A stretch of 64,000 nucleotides of DNA from Ischnura elegans (GCF_921293095.1 NC_060254.1:6820001-6884000); one strand, 5' to 3'; positions 9,241 to 20,851 are shown, counted from the first letter of the stretch. Program-made: numbers and translations. The notes: generated by a model not told the origin, from the sequence alone.

Positions 9241-11979
9241 CAGTGGAAGCCCGGTTTAGTGAGTTCGGCATTTTACGAGAATCGCATTTTAGCGAGTAAT
9301 AGTCATTGTACAGCCAAACGACCTATGTTTTACATGTAAAATAATTCGGATGTAGCGAGGTCAAAAATTTCCTTTCACAGTGTACGCTTGGTATTACGGC
9401 AGATATTTCTTGAGGGTGATGCACCATTGAGCAAGCATTAGCTATTATGTTTTGCATTATCTGTTTATTAAACTAAAAATACTAGATGTGTGTCTGATCT
9501 ATTACACCTAAAGCCAGTTATCTCCAAGCATTTTTGTGATTTACAGCCTTGAGTACACTCCGAGTGCTCCCATTTTACGTTCTTCTTTTGTTACGCCCAG
9601 CGATCAATGGGAGGGGAAAGGGAAAAGATGACAGCAAGAGAGGGAGTTAGTTCCCCCTCGTCTTCTTTGGCTGGCTTTGTCAATACAATATTACAATAGG
9701 CTTCGTCTTAAGCGCAGGAACTTACATTATAGTTAAATCCCCTCCATTTTTTCCCATGTCAAGTAAGGAAGCGCATTGTCGTCGTTAGATCAGCGCCCTT
9801 ACATTGCCTTTTGACTTTTGAAAAGCTAGAGCAACGTTACCTGCCGTTGCATGCTATCCAGCGATGTACATTTAGGTATTTCATTTGTGCACAGGAATGT
9901 AGTTTGATCAAGACATCATCAGCAATTGCCATGTAGGAAAATCACAGTTATTGCCATGATGGTAAAATAAAAATCAACCATAGGTTAGCAAACGAGGAAC
10001 CGCTGAGTAATCAACTAAAAAAATTTGTAAAAGCATAATTACTGTGCTGATAGCAGAAATCCTCTGCTTAGTGACCAATCATAGTGAATCTTCATTATTT
10101 CTTCTTCATACTCTCCAAAATTCTGCATGATTCAAAATTTTAACATCATATCAGCAAAACTGTGACGCACTTCCGTGCAATCCCTTAAATTTGTTTAAAC
10201 GAATGGCTTAACTTATATTTCGGTTACCCTCAAGGGCTATGTACTATGCGAGCCCAATTTATAAATTGCCATTTCCAACACCAGATCCGTTGAATCTCTT
10301 GGCAATGATTAAAAGCTCCTATATGCTGACTCTTATGTCAAAAATAATATTCCGCTCCAAATTTTGCGATGCAGCACATGCGTCCTCGCTAATCCATTCC
10401 CATGCGGTGCTTTTTTCATAGGTTTGTAAAACGCCCACGGTTATTTTTTTTCGGAGGAACTGAAGATTTTGTACATTAAGTAAAATATTTATATCATCGC
10501 AATATCTCTCCAGAAAACCCTCCGACTTGAGTCCGTCCGTCGAGAGAGAGTTGTACGATGTTGACAGCCAAAAAGGAGGGGTGGAGAGCCCTCCGCTAGC
10601 ACGGATTGCAGCCCTGTCACTGCCCTGCACCAAAATGCACCTCACACCCTCACCGAGTCATACAACGTTGTCACAGGCATATGAGGCGTAGAAACAAGCC
10701 TGAAAAACCAACACAATCCCTTTCTCTGAATCATCAAAACAAGGGATTGGTCCGTCAAGGTCGTCGTCCCTTCTAGCTCCTTTCTTCACAGAAGCATTTT
10801 GTTAACATGTAACGTGGGTGTTTCCCTTTCTTATCAGGCAACCTTACCCCCTACCCCAAACTAGGCCCTTCTGCCTGTCATCGGACAATTCTCGTTGGCC
10901 GGACTGTATAGAGGGGTGAACTCAATGCCCTCGATCCTTTGAGCACGATCCAAGGCAGAGGGCTGACGGAGCCTCAGCATTCAGCAGAAGAAAGCGATTG
11001 AAAAACTTCTACCATCCCGTCGACTGGATGCACCCAATCACACGACAACGGAGAGTTAGGGTGTGGGTAAGGGGTTGCGTTTACTCACTTGGAGGGACAG
11101 AGTGTACTCAATCTCAGGGGCGTAGTAGTGTCAGGTGATTTGCACCAGTGCATTATGTCCGGGAAACGTAAATATTTGGGCCGTAATACCAAAATTAAAA
11201 TTATAAATGAGTGCGAAAGTAGCTGGACTTTAAAGACTGATATCAGGAGGCGGTTTGGTGTCTCGTCAATTATGTTGTTCACAATATTTAAGAAAGATAA
11301 AATCGTGCAGCAGTGAATGAACTAGGAACACCTACCTAGCAGCCAAAAATATTTGCAGCAGGGTGTACATCCATAAATGGAATCTGCACTATTCAAGTGG
11401 TTTTGTCAACAAAGGTCTGCAGGATTGTCCATAAACGGTGCATTGTTAAAGACTACATTTGACTACATTTCCAATGGGGAGAATTATCTTGGCAAGAAAT
11501 ATCTTTGACCACCAAATCATGCTGTGTTTCGGTGAACCTCACGGCCAATTTTCCCTACCGACTGACGTACTGGATAAACATTGGAAAACTCGACAAAACT
11601 GATATTGTCGACATGATGTATTCGCAAAACTTCCACCGCTTACCAAACATATTGATTCAGACTAGTTATGCTGTTTTTACAGCTTTCTTTGGCGATCAAA
11701 AAATATAAGAATGGAATAAAATCACCGAAACTGGGGGAATTAATATTCTATAAAATTGAAAATCCCCCTTTCCTTCTTTAAATATATTGATGCTCAACTA
11801 AATATTGCCTAAAAATGACTCTTAAGCTGTTTAACTTTGTTAAATACCGCAGAAATAGAATAAAAACTATAAATATGAACGATTATGAGACTTTGGTGGG
11901 TTTATTCAACACCTTTGGATACAATGAGTGCTTGGTTTTGTGAGTAATTATGAGCACTCGTTAAACTGGGCTTCTACTG
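9241..11979 (+). mobile_element. Tigger/pogo element, complete ends, internally deleted
   Basis: A 2739-bp element. Left end CAGTGGAAGCCCGGTTTAG; right end, reverse complement, CAGTAGAAGCCCAGTTTAA; flanked by TA (9239-9240, 11980-11981). These termini and the TA duplication define Tc1/mariner-Tigger. A transposase N-terminus is visible at 11158-11316 (MSGKRKYLGRNTKIKIINEC, the CENP-B-type helix-turn-helix), followed after a frameshift near 11380-11450 by ALFKWFCQQRSAG. The DDE catalytic part is absent, so it is non-autonomous. It contains an inverse copy of the repeat at 1291-1610. Confidence 0.85.
10540..10912 (-). repeat. Interspersed repeat, copy 2
   Basis: Reverse-complement homologue of 1291-1610, lying inside the Tigger element. 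Homology is interrupted by small indels. No end structure or target duplication could be fixed. Confidence 0.7.
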
Positions 11980-13186
11980 TAAATCGCTTGGGGAAGAGAT
12001 GAAGAGGCTGTGTTTTGATGAGTATTAGTGGGTTCATCATCAGAAGAATGCACACTCAATGCTTCCACGTGCCCACAACCTTGTCTACGACACCCATGAT
12101 CACGTCCAGCAAGATGTCATGGTACACGTCCTTGGATGCCTGTTCCTCTTTCTCGTGCCGTGGATGTAACTAAAATTCTATGCCAGGCTTATAACTATGA
12201 ACCCCATTAGCATTCGGTGCATGCTGCCTGAGAATGTGCTCTAGCCCTCGTTCTGGATTAGGTGCTGCAACTAAATCAAACCGACTATGAGCCACTTTTG
12301 ACTTGTAAATAAAATTATTAAAGATGAGTAAATGATTACGTGCTCTGAGAGTCAGCTTCTTGATCACTGGAAACATCTTCACCTTCTGATGAAATTAGGT
12401 CACCATGATATGGAACGAAGTCTTCATTGCTCTCACTTATATCTGAGTTTGTTTCCTCTTCAGATGTGTCCTCCGGTAAAACAGTCAGCATTTGAATGAT
12501 CTTGTCCGGGGTTAACTCTCGTGTACAAAGCGACATTGCTGGAGTGGTTGCCGTTTGAATTTAAATGCAATATTTGTAAGTAATATTTTTGGCTGCTATT
12601 CTTTAAGTTTACTCGCAAGAGGTCCCTCACCGATTTGAGAATGAATCTTATGAGCTGCACGTTGGAGTCAGGCGATGCTGCATTTGCAGCATTTAATAAC
12701 CACTTTTTGCACCGCTACAGTGTGACGGCATTTACTGCTACATTATATAAATTAAAAGTAACATTCAAAGAATCCGTATGAGAATGAGCATAGTCAAAAT
12801 TTTATAAACAGCAATGAAAATGATGACCAGAGAATAGTCAGCACTGCCATGAACAACTTTCTATGAGGGGTAAGAGTCTCATTTTCTAGACTGAATAGCT
12901 GCCTTGTTTTAGCTTTTACTTTTTCAAATGTACTGCCCCATAAAACACAGGCAGGGTAGAGTGCTATGAAGGTGAAATCATCGAGCAGTAAACTCAAAGT
13001 TGAAAGGTGTGCAATCGCTCTTACTGACTCAAGAAAGACAAATGAACGTAAATTCTGCTCCTGGTGCATTGGACTCGGGAAAATTAAGTATGTGTCCTGT
13101 AAAATTTGAATTAAAGGTTCAATAATAAGAAAAATAAATTTTGTAAAGATACCTCAAGAAAATTGAAAATTATGCAAATTTGTTTA

Positions 13187-13660
13187 TTATGCACATTTGT
13201 TAGTGGGTAGATGAACTTCACACCAAACTATTTTACAATCTGTGTCGAGGTCTTTTCGAGGGGAAGGGTGAGCTGATGGCAAAGAGCACACCACCACCTC
13301 TGTGTAGTTGATCCCGACGGAACTCTGAGTGGGAGAAGGATGACTCACAATTACTATCAGCAAGATTAAGACAGGGCTCACAATTGCAATAATAGGTATC
13401 CAACTGAGAGAATTCTTGTGCATGAGAATCAGGGATAGATAATTTCTTTTCTATAGTTCTCACATTTTGGTAGTACTTGTGCACTTGGGAAGCACTGGGA
13501 AGGCCAGAGTTAAGGTTTAAGTCTCCTGAGGGAATCACTAGCAGCAGCACCACAACTGCACACCGAGAGTAAGGCGTCGAGGCAGCAAGAGAGTGGCCGA
13601 GGCTTGGGCACCCGAGTGACGGAGGTCACAGGGAGAGAAACCACTCGCGGCAAAAGTTGA
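13187..13660 (-). pseudogene. LINE endonuclease N-terminal relic
   Basis: Minus-strand frames show the start of a Jockey/CR1-type ORF2 endonuclease: PSGDLNLNSG then KYYQNVRTIEKK near 13440-13540, RGGGVLFA near 13270-13300, and KIVWCEVHL near 13210-13240. Frameshifts separate them. The piece abuts the piggyBac-like relic A. It could be the front part of the LINE at 6230-8780, with the relic inserted between; this is inference from order and strand. Confidence 0.75.
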
Positions 13661-14950
13661 AAAGGAAAAACTTCTGTAGCCAAACATCTCTATTGGTAAT
13701 GAATCCTAGAAAGGCTGTGATAGGTCAGCACATGCAACAGTAGAGGCACACACAACAATGTTCATGGGGAGTGCAAAACTCAAGGCACAAATGCAAAAAA
13801 AAGCATAGGAGAGGGAGCTTTCTCACTGTAGCCATCTTGATGACATCCACTACGATAGTCAAATTCATTAATCCTTAAGGATTTGCTTGGGATATTTATT
13901 ACCTTACATTTCATTTATCTCACCTTGGATGAAATTTAAACTTATAATATGATGATTTATAATGCTTGCTTAGGCAAGATATTTATTCCATTCATGGTAA
14001 CATAAATGCACTGTCAAAATATATTTCAGTTATCAGCACGCAATTAGCCCACTTGCTGGGTGCCCACAATCTGGGAATGAAATGCTGCAGAATTAGAAAA
14101 CAGGGAGAAGATAGGAAATGTCCGGTATCTTTCTTTGAAATGCGGGAATAAGAAGCTATGTAATTGGCACCATTTACGTATGGGGGAAAAAAGTATCCCA
14201 ACAAAATATGTGCTGCCACCGTTGCTTTGCAGGAGAATGGATTCCCTCTTTGCAGTCATAATACAGCATTTATCTGGATATATATGCCCCCCTTTTTTTC
14301 CAAAAATGCCCACGGTAAACGTAAATGGGAGACTATATTCAAACACATTTTAAAAATTTTTCCTGAAACTGAAGCCTCAAAATTAAGGGGCGGGACTATA
14401 TTCAGAGGGGGACTATATTTGGAGAATTATAGTAATCGTTGGAATGAATCGAGGGAAATTCAAATATGGTCTTTCAGCAACCAAGGTTGAGACGGTGAAC
14501 TTGCCTGCCTTGAACGTGTTTCGTACTGTGTTCTCGAAAATGTTGGCACATTCGACGCCGGTGGCGGATGTTTCTACTGCACAGGCTAAGCTGCAACCAC
14601 TCAGTTTATTCATGGTGTCGCTGTACCGGCGTGTTGAGCAGTTTAGTGTTGAGGTTATAAGAACTGTGACAGTGAGGGATGCGAATAAGTTGTCAATTAA
14701 CTTTTATCGTCCTTGCAGTCTCTAAGGGGACCAAGTAATGTTTTCATTTATGGCTTTGCGGTCCCCTCTGAGACACACTTAGTTTAAAATTGGCTTATAA
14801 TGAGTTCCATCGCTCGAGAGCTCACTGGAGAGGTGCTTATATTTTAAACCTCGGCCATTTAAATGCCCCGCCATGCAGTCATACATCTGTGATTTAAAGC
14901 CGTCCTTTAATGGTTGAAGTAGCAATTTAAGCTACATTGCAGATAACGGA
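13661..14950. other. No supported gene; possible LINE leader
   Basis: 13661-13860 may be the 5' untranslated part of the neighbouring LINE (the minus strand starts near GTCATCAAGATGGC). Overlapping open frames at 14044-14725 on both strands, such as the 93-codon plus frame at 14444-14725, match no family I know. An 8-bp stem (AGGGGACC/GGTCCCCT) is at 14726-14768. Confidence 0.35.
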
Positions 14951-14959
14951 ATATATTTT

Positions 14960-15640
14960 GAACAGTTGGAAGACTAAGATATTAATTTGCAGCAAAAGAG
15001 AGGAGGCTAAAACAAACATCAACCTAGGAAAGCATAAGCTTGAAGAGGTGAACGAGTTCTCTTACCTGGGAAGCCGAATTACCAGCGATGGACGGAGCAA
15101 GAAAGAAATACACTGTAGAATAGCGCAGGCGAAGAGGGCTTTCTACAAAAAGAAGAATCTTCTTACAGCTGAAAATACCAGCATAGAAGTAAAGAAACAA
15201 TTCATCAGATGCTACATATGGAGTATGTTTCTCTATGGAAGCGAGGCTTGGACGTTGACAGTAGCAGAGAAGTCAAGAGTGGAAGCATTCGAAATGTGGT
15301 GCTACCGAAGAATGATGAAGATAAAATGGATTGATCGTGTGAGTAACCAGGAAGTGCTATGGAGAGTAGGAGAAAAGAGAAGCCTCCTAAAAACATTAAG
15401 CAGAAGAAGGGACAACTTAGTTGGCCACATTTTGAGGCACAATGGTCTGATGAAGACAATCGTTGAAGGACAAGTGGAAGGGAAAAAGGGCAAGGGACGG
15501 CCCCGAATGAGTTATATAGGACAGGTTATAAAGGATGTAAAAGAGAATAAATATGTAGCTATGAAGAGATTAGGGGATAGGAGAGAGAAATGGAGAGCTG
15601 CGTCAAACCAATCTTAGGATTGTTGACTAATGATGATGAT
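14960..15640 (+). mobile_element. RTE/BovB-like LINE, 5'-truncated 3' end
   Basis: An uninterrupted frame to the stop at 15615-15617 encodes the C-terminal part of an RTE-like reverse transcriptase: FSYLGSRITSDGRSKKEI, FLYGSEAWTL, EAFEMWCYRRMMKIKW and GHILRHNGLMKTIVEG. This thumb region is typical of RTE-group elements. It ends in TGATGATGAT, matching the simple-repeat tails of RTE. The fingers and palm (YxDD) and endonuclease are missing. The intact frame suggests a fairly recent insertion. Confidence 0.85.
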
Positions 15641-15798
15641 TTTGAACAGACTCAAAAGTTACAAGAAATTAATGCATGATGTCGTAATGAGTTGGGGGAG
15701 TTTCAGAATTGATCCTGATGCTATGCAGAATGTAAACTGTGGTCCAAGCATATTTTGTGCGGGCCTTCAAAATCAACATTGACCACTACTGTTTTCAG

Positions 15799-17289
15799 TG
15801 AACGCCTGCTCAGTACTGAACAGGCGTTTTGAGAGGCTGATGGCCGTCAATGTACCGATAAAGGAGGCAGTTGAGCTATGCTGCTATTCCGCCCACGTGA
15901 ATTTGCGTATTAGGAGGGAGAAAGCAAAGCATTAACCCCTAAATGCGAGACGGCAGGAGTGTGTGGTGGCAATACCGGCCGGGGATGCAATAATTGGGAG
16001 CCCCGTGCCGCTTCCAAAGCCAGCCAGCGGCGTTATTTCGGAGCTGATGCAGGAATTGCGGAATGCGGGTAAGTGAAATATAATCGGCAAAATTAAACGT
16101 AGATCATTTACAAATTTTTTCCTATTCCATTTATGTTTTCATTATTCTATCCTATTTTAGGAAGTGACGCGCAGAAAGGGGATATCTGCCTAAAACGTGC
16201 AGCCTTATTCCATGGTGGTGGAGAGGAAAAAGTAAGAATCATGTCATTTATGGGGTCTGGGTGAAGTGCTCAATTCTGTTGCAAATCTGGTGGAATTATC
16301 GTGTAACCTTGTCAGAGGCATTGTCATTGTGATGATCATGTGCTGTCTGCCTTGCTATCCTTCTCCTTAGCGAGCGAGGTAGATATTATGACCCCACTGT
16401 GGTTAGTCTAGTTAGATACCTATTTTCCATATTGCGAAGGTTTTTATTCTCCCCACGTAACACGATCATGGCAGCAAGTCATTGTCTTGGACCTCCCTTT
16501 TTAAGGCATATTGTCGTATTTAGTGCCTTAAAATGAATTTACTCAATTACTCATGCCTATCTTTCAGGTTGTTCTGTACTCAGGCTACAAAGTAAACATC
16601 GGAAGAAATGCGAAGGCGAGAATCGTGCACTCCGCAGTGGGGAATCCCGCTAAAATGCAGCGGCAGTTGCTGCTGGAATTGAAAGGGAGGGAGCATATAA
16701 TGAGCCACTCGGCCGCCGGCCAGAGGTTTGGGGCAGAGAAAGGTGGACTCCCGGCCACGGACAAGGAACGACACCTCCAGTGCCGTGGAACGTGAGGACT
16801 TCCTATTTTTCAGCCATATGAGGTTGCCACTTATTCAATTGTTAAATGTTAATTAGGTATTATTTCCCAATCATAAAGATGCATGCGATTTTGTTTGTGG
16901 TGTTTACGCAACTCTACTTTATTTCACAGTGTTTGTGAAGTTCAAATGTCCGGGGGTGCCTATTCCGGCGGTGGCTTCCACGTTAAACAAATTGGCTGGA
17001 AACCTGAGAATGTATGCTCAGCGGAGGGAGGGAAAGAAGTATATAGCTACCCCCGAAAATCGACAAAGTAATTTATATTTCAAGAAGAATTATTACTCAT
17101 TACGTTATACATTGTAAGAAGTACAGTTCATTCAAAATGACTGGTAATAGAAGGGATTAAGGTCTTGCTTGCCGCAAGCCAAAGTCCGTTTTATCCAAAT
17201 TTGAAATTAATTGGGTGTTTTGTTATTTAAGTTCTGATGCAGCCACCATTAAGGTAGCCGACATCCCTGTGGACGTGCGGAGGATATGA
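15799..17289 (+). CDS. Candidate multi-exon gene with BEN-like segment
   Basis: Four blocks bounded by good splice signals read as one chain. 15799-16068 (after TTTTCAG, donor GTAAGT); 16161-16231 (after ATTTTAG, donor GTAAGA); 16568-16791 (after CTTTCAG, donor GTGAGG); 16930-17071 (after TTTCACAG). Phases agree between blocks 1-2 and 2-3. A possible last piece is 17238-17289. Block 3 (VNIGRNAKARIVHSAV, then QLLLELKGREHIMSHSAAGQ) resembles a BEN DNA-binding domain in pattern; this is a weak, visual match. Block 1 contains an in-frame TAA at about 15933, and two frames compete in block 4, so it may be decayed, mis-modelled or a host-like exon set carried by an element. An AATAAA follows at 17400. 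No function is claimed. Confidence 0.35.
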
Positions 17290-17399
17290 GAGGGGTTGGA
17301 GGAGGAGGACTGCGAGAATGCTTAGTAAATTGTATAAAATGTGTAAATTGTGACTACTTGTATCGTATTATGTTTTCAGTGTTTACTTTGGTATTTCCG

Positions 17400-17405
17400 A
17401 ATAAA
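17400..17405 (+). promoter_or_regulatory. Possible poly(A) signal of the BEN-like gene
   Basis: AATAAA about 110 bases after the last candidate exon, followed by a T/G-rich stretch (TGTGTAACGAGAGTATGTTATTTT). Plausible 3' end if the gene is real. Confidence 0.3.
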
Positions 17406-17637
17406 TGTGTAACGAGAGTATGTTATTTTATTGTAATGCAATACTTGCGTTAAGTTAATGCAGTCAAGTTACTCCCTTATCGTTAAGGCGTGATTGTTTT
17501 GCCGAGTGTAATTATAGATTGAAGGCAGACATTCTATATGAAAGTTGGGTGAGTACTGCTTAGTTCATCTGTGAATTTTACAAGTGTAAGCAACTCGACA
17601 GCGGATCGTAGGTGGTGAGAATCTAGTCGTTGTAAAC

Positions 17638-17765
17638 TAGATTCAACTCGGTAAGAAGGTGAAAATCAGATTCAAAGTAGTTAACATGGGGAAACGAGAT
17701 TCAAATCTGTTGAACGGTGGAAATCAGATTAAAATCTGTTGAACGGTGGAAACCAGATTCAAACC
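17638..17765. repeat. 29-bp minisatellite
   Basis: Four full and one partial unit of about 29 bases, consensus CAGATTCAAATCTGTTGAAC plus GGTGGAAAC. The last two full units differ at only a few positions; the first two are more diverged. Related half-units occur near 17850-17910. Confidence 0.8.
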
Positions 17766-17877
17766 CCCCGTGGAGGAAATGAGTGGGAAAACAGCCGCCA
17801 TATTGGACCTTTCCAACTGCTTTCCAGCTGTTTCAATTTTCAAAATGATTCAAATCAGTGCGTCAAACCTGTTGGAA

Positions 17878-18312
17878 ATCAGTTTCAAATCTGATGGAAA
17901 TCAGTTTTTCTTTGCTGGGGTACTGCAGGCAATATTTCTACCAAAAAAAGCAAGCTAAAATCAAAACCTGGAGAAACACCAAGTGGCTGCCTGATGTAAT
18001 GTAACGTATTGGTCGATCATGCATTCTTCAATAACAAGTTATTTCAACTGTTTTACTGGGAAAAAAATGGAGTTTTTTTTACAGAGCTTTCCTGCTTATT
18101 TGCGTCTTTAGTGAAATTATTTTCATTCACTTCTTGTGGTTGTTCATTTAAATTTGCCATTAATTCAAATAATAAGAGTTCATCCTTAGAACCGGGTAAT
18201 TGAGAACATAATTCACAGTGTCCGGCGATATATGGTGGAAATGTTTAATGTTCATGATGATATAGAACGGTGAACGGCTCCTCTCCTGATTTCCATCAGA
18301 TTTGAAACTGAT
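17878..18312. repeat. Perfect 27-bp inverted repeat pair
   Basis: 17878-17904 and 18286-18312 are exact reverse complements (core CAGTTTCAAATCTGATGGAA), 381 bases apart. The sequence is related to the adjacent minisatellite unit. It may mark the ends of a small rearranged segment. Confidence 0.75.
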
Positions 18313-18730
18313 GATATAGCCCGCATAATCTTTGTAACGACGAAGTGTATTTTACCCAATCGCCTCTTTTATCCCTGAAAATTCCTGCCCGCTCTTAGAT
18401 GTTTTTAATCTCTGACCTTCGCCAACACCCGCTCCTCTCCTGGTTGTCATGACTTCTCTTCCTTCCTCACCGATTCACTAATTTACGTAATCCCTATTCC
18501 CAACCCCTCCTCCAAAGACCTTCCTTATTGCGCTCCTTTAGTCAAACTGTCCCCCCCCCCTCCCTTGCTAGCCTTTCCACCCCACCTTTCCCCCGCTGGA
18601 CGGTATATATAGACCTTGGGAAGCCAAAATGGGTACCTTGATAATGACACTACGTGTCGAAACCGGGTCGGTAGTTCGTTAATAAAAAAGTGTGTGGAAA
18701 TTAACCATTTTATTTTATTTTATCATCATG
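18208..18730 (+). mobile_element. Penelope-like tail insertion with 17-bp target duplication
   Basis: Flanked by the direct repeat ACCGGGTAATTGAGAAC at 18191-18207 and 18731-18747 (one mismatch). Inside, a C-rich block (18360-18600), a hammerhead-like motif (18634-18673) and an AT-rich 3' end match the layout of 8075-8500 on the opposite strand. It is therefore a 5'-truncated retroelement copy. No coding domain remains. Confidence 0.6.
18634..18673 (+). ncRNA. Hammerhead-like motif, core altered
   Basis: Stem I TACC/GGTA, stem II GACAC-TAC-GTGTC, GAAA, short stem III within CCGGG, TC cleavage site. The core reads TTGATAA where CUGANGA is needed, so two invariant positions are changed and self-cleavage is unlikely. 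Confidence 0.55.
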
Positions 18731-18749
18731 AACGGGTAATTGAGAACCA

Positions 18750-20140
18750 AGTACCGATGGGGGAGAACCGGACCGTTACCGAGAACCGAAAAAATTTAAG
18801 AACCGACGCATCCTTAATTTTATTACGCGTTTTCCCTTTTTGATTGTTTTTTTTTTAAGAATCAGTTGTTCTTAGTGCTTTGTTATATCACGCATGCCAA
18901 TGTCTTCCAAGTAATTATACATAAGTGGTTTTACTGTCAATAATAGTACTTGAACGCACCAGATGAATACTCTGTGACAGTTGTAAATATGGGTAAACAA
19001 ATGCTTCTTATTAGGCTAAAAACACCTCATAACTATATGCATGCATCATATTCATCCCATAAACATATATCGTGTGGGTCTGCTGTTGACTATTTCAGCA
19101 AAAGTAATTATTATTATATGTGTAGCTGCCAAATACAGTGATCAAGAGTGTAGCCCTTAGCGGTTTGGAAACTTTGACGCTGAGCTGTAACTATATAGCA
19201 TATAAAATCCATACATAAAAACTTCCATAGAAGGCATTCAAAATTAGTTTTAGGGGAGAATGGAAGGATTGAGATGGGCAGAGGATGAATGCAAGGAAGA
19301 AGAGATGTTTAGAACTTCCGACACATGGTGCCGCGTATCATGCAAGAAGGGAGGGAATGAAAGGGCAACTCTCCCTCTGAATTGTAGCTCAATTTTGCAA
19401 ATGGTTTCTTGAATGATCCACAAAATATGCTCCATGTAAACATGTATTCACTGGTAGAATATTTTATTAATAATCAAACACACTCTCTTATTTACTACAC
19501 TGGGATAAGTAAATTATGTTACTCCATGACCATCATGTGTAGTGAACCCACAGCTGGAATACCTCGTAGATGTTAGTGGAATTATTTTTTGTTAAATAAA
19601 ACATCAATTAATTTCAGTGTATGGATATTTTTTTGTAGTAACAGGACCCCACTTCTTTCATCTCTTATCCTGTTCTTTTCTATGGGGTTAGTGTTTCGCA
19701 CTTACCTATTTGTGTTATCAATAAATGGTTGGGTTGAATTTCAGGTTTTTCCATCGTGATATACCTTTCTTTCTTCACCTTGAAATGGTGTGACAATGGC
19801 TTCCTGTCATATTCTATACTGCTATGAATTCCTCTTTTATTTATCCTTGCCACTCTTGACATTTATCAGAAATGCATAATATGCACAGCTGTTTGATCAT
19901 TGGTCACTCAAAGCTGCCGTACCAGCAGTGAGAGAAAAAAATTGTTGGTTTTTCTTTTTTTTTTAGAATGTTTGTTATTATTTCTGTTTTTTCTTCACCT
20001 GTATTAACATGTTTTAGAGTTTCCAAAAAATCTTGATATTTTGGAAAATAGTATGACAAATGAACTTAAGAATATCCATTTAAAAAATTTATAAATTAAA
20101 TTGGTGAAAATTCCAATGCTATAATTTTTTTTATACATTG
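18750..20140. other. No recognised gene
   Basis: AT-rich. Short frames on both strands (for example 19250-19435 minus) have no family resemblance or splice context. Confidence 0.45.
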
Positions 20141-20144
20141 CTAT

Positions 20145-20190
20145 CATCTTGTGTGAACCTCTCTTGATCAAGAGAGGTTCATACAAGATG
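20145..20190. repeat. 46-bp near-perfect palindrome
   Basis: Two 23-base arms without spacer, centred on TTGATCAA, with one mismatch. Core TGAACCTCTCTTGATC and its complement. The right arm runs into the copia-like frame at 20170. Confidence 0.9.
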
Positions 20191-20500
20191 TCCTTGAGAG
20201 GTTTAAGATGACCAATCGTAAATCTGTGAGTACACCATTAGGAACAAATATTTATTCTGAATTGTATGGTACTAATGGTGAAAGATCGGTGGATGTGCTG
20301 TATCAGTATTTAATAGCATGCATATGGTTGTCTGCTGTACCTTTTCACTAATACCCGACTGGGTATGGTTCATGTAACTAGTGTTTTAAGTCAATTTAAC
20401 AGCAACTACGCAGATATGCACTGGAGCTATGCGAAGAGAGTATTGAAGTATCTCAATGGTACAATGACGTATGGCCTAAGGTAGGTACTGCAAGAGTGGT
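20170..20500 (+). pseudogene. Ty1/copia reverse transcriptase fragment
   Basis: Frames show DVLERFKMTNRKSVSTPLGT near 20188-20245 and HWSYAKRVLKYLNGTMTYGL near 20418-20478, with NTRLG between. These match the end of the copia RT and the conserved block before RNase H (the TRPD and HW..AKRiLRYLkGT region). A frameshift lies near 20300. No LTRs are seen; the fragment is cut at the palindrome on the left and by a LINE end on the right. Confidence 0.8.
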
Positions 20501-20503
20501 CAA

Positions 20504-20851
20504 AATAATAATAATAATTTTTATTGTTCCTAGAGATCACACATGTACCGGTGACATTGGAAGTCGTCAAAATAAAAAGTAATAGTTACAAATAAATGAA
20601 GTGATATAATATTTACAATTTTTACAGTTTAACGGAAAAGTTACAATTTTTGTGGCTGATGGGCAAATATTACTCAAGAGCCCAACATAAAATCCTTCAG
20701 ACTATAGTATGTAGTTGTTTTCCATTAAATATTTCTTCAAAGCATTCTTGAATGGTGTAGGTGGAAGACGTTTGATATCATATGGTAATTTGTTGTATAT
20801 TTTTGATAGGGAGAAGAAGGGTCATTTTTGGCAGAAAGTGCTAGGGTAGTC
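20504..20851 (-). mobile_element. LINE 3' end, left copy (minus)
   Basis: Minus-strand C-terminus (IYNKLPYDIKRLPPTPFKNA), 3' untranslated part and AATAATAAT-type tail. It is one of two head-to-head copies of the same LINE family; the other is at 20887-21212. Confidence 0.8.

Larger units (their letters stand above)
8790..13190 (-). pseudogene. piggyBac-like (PGBD) transposase relic A
   Basis: Matches relic B (29930-32345, plus strand) over long stretches. At 12336-12536 it has an acidic N-terminal frame (VLPEDTSEEETNSDISESNE), typical of PGBD proteins, and at 8800-9057 the core piece STKWGPPIFGRNRFREIMRY. The 12680-13180 part matches 29950-30460 of relic B without coding sense, so it is 5' non-coding element sequence. 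The C-terminal half is missing. A complete Tigger element (9241-11979) is inserted in it, and homology to relic B resumes on both sides (9186-9235 and 11985-12060). Confidence 0.8.

Noticed and set aside
14444-14725. 93-codon plus frame as a first exon of the BEN-like gene
   Set aside because: No splice donor with matching phase was identified and no family resemblance; left unannotated.
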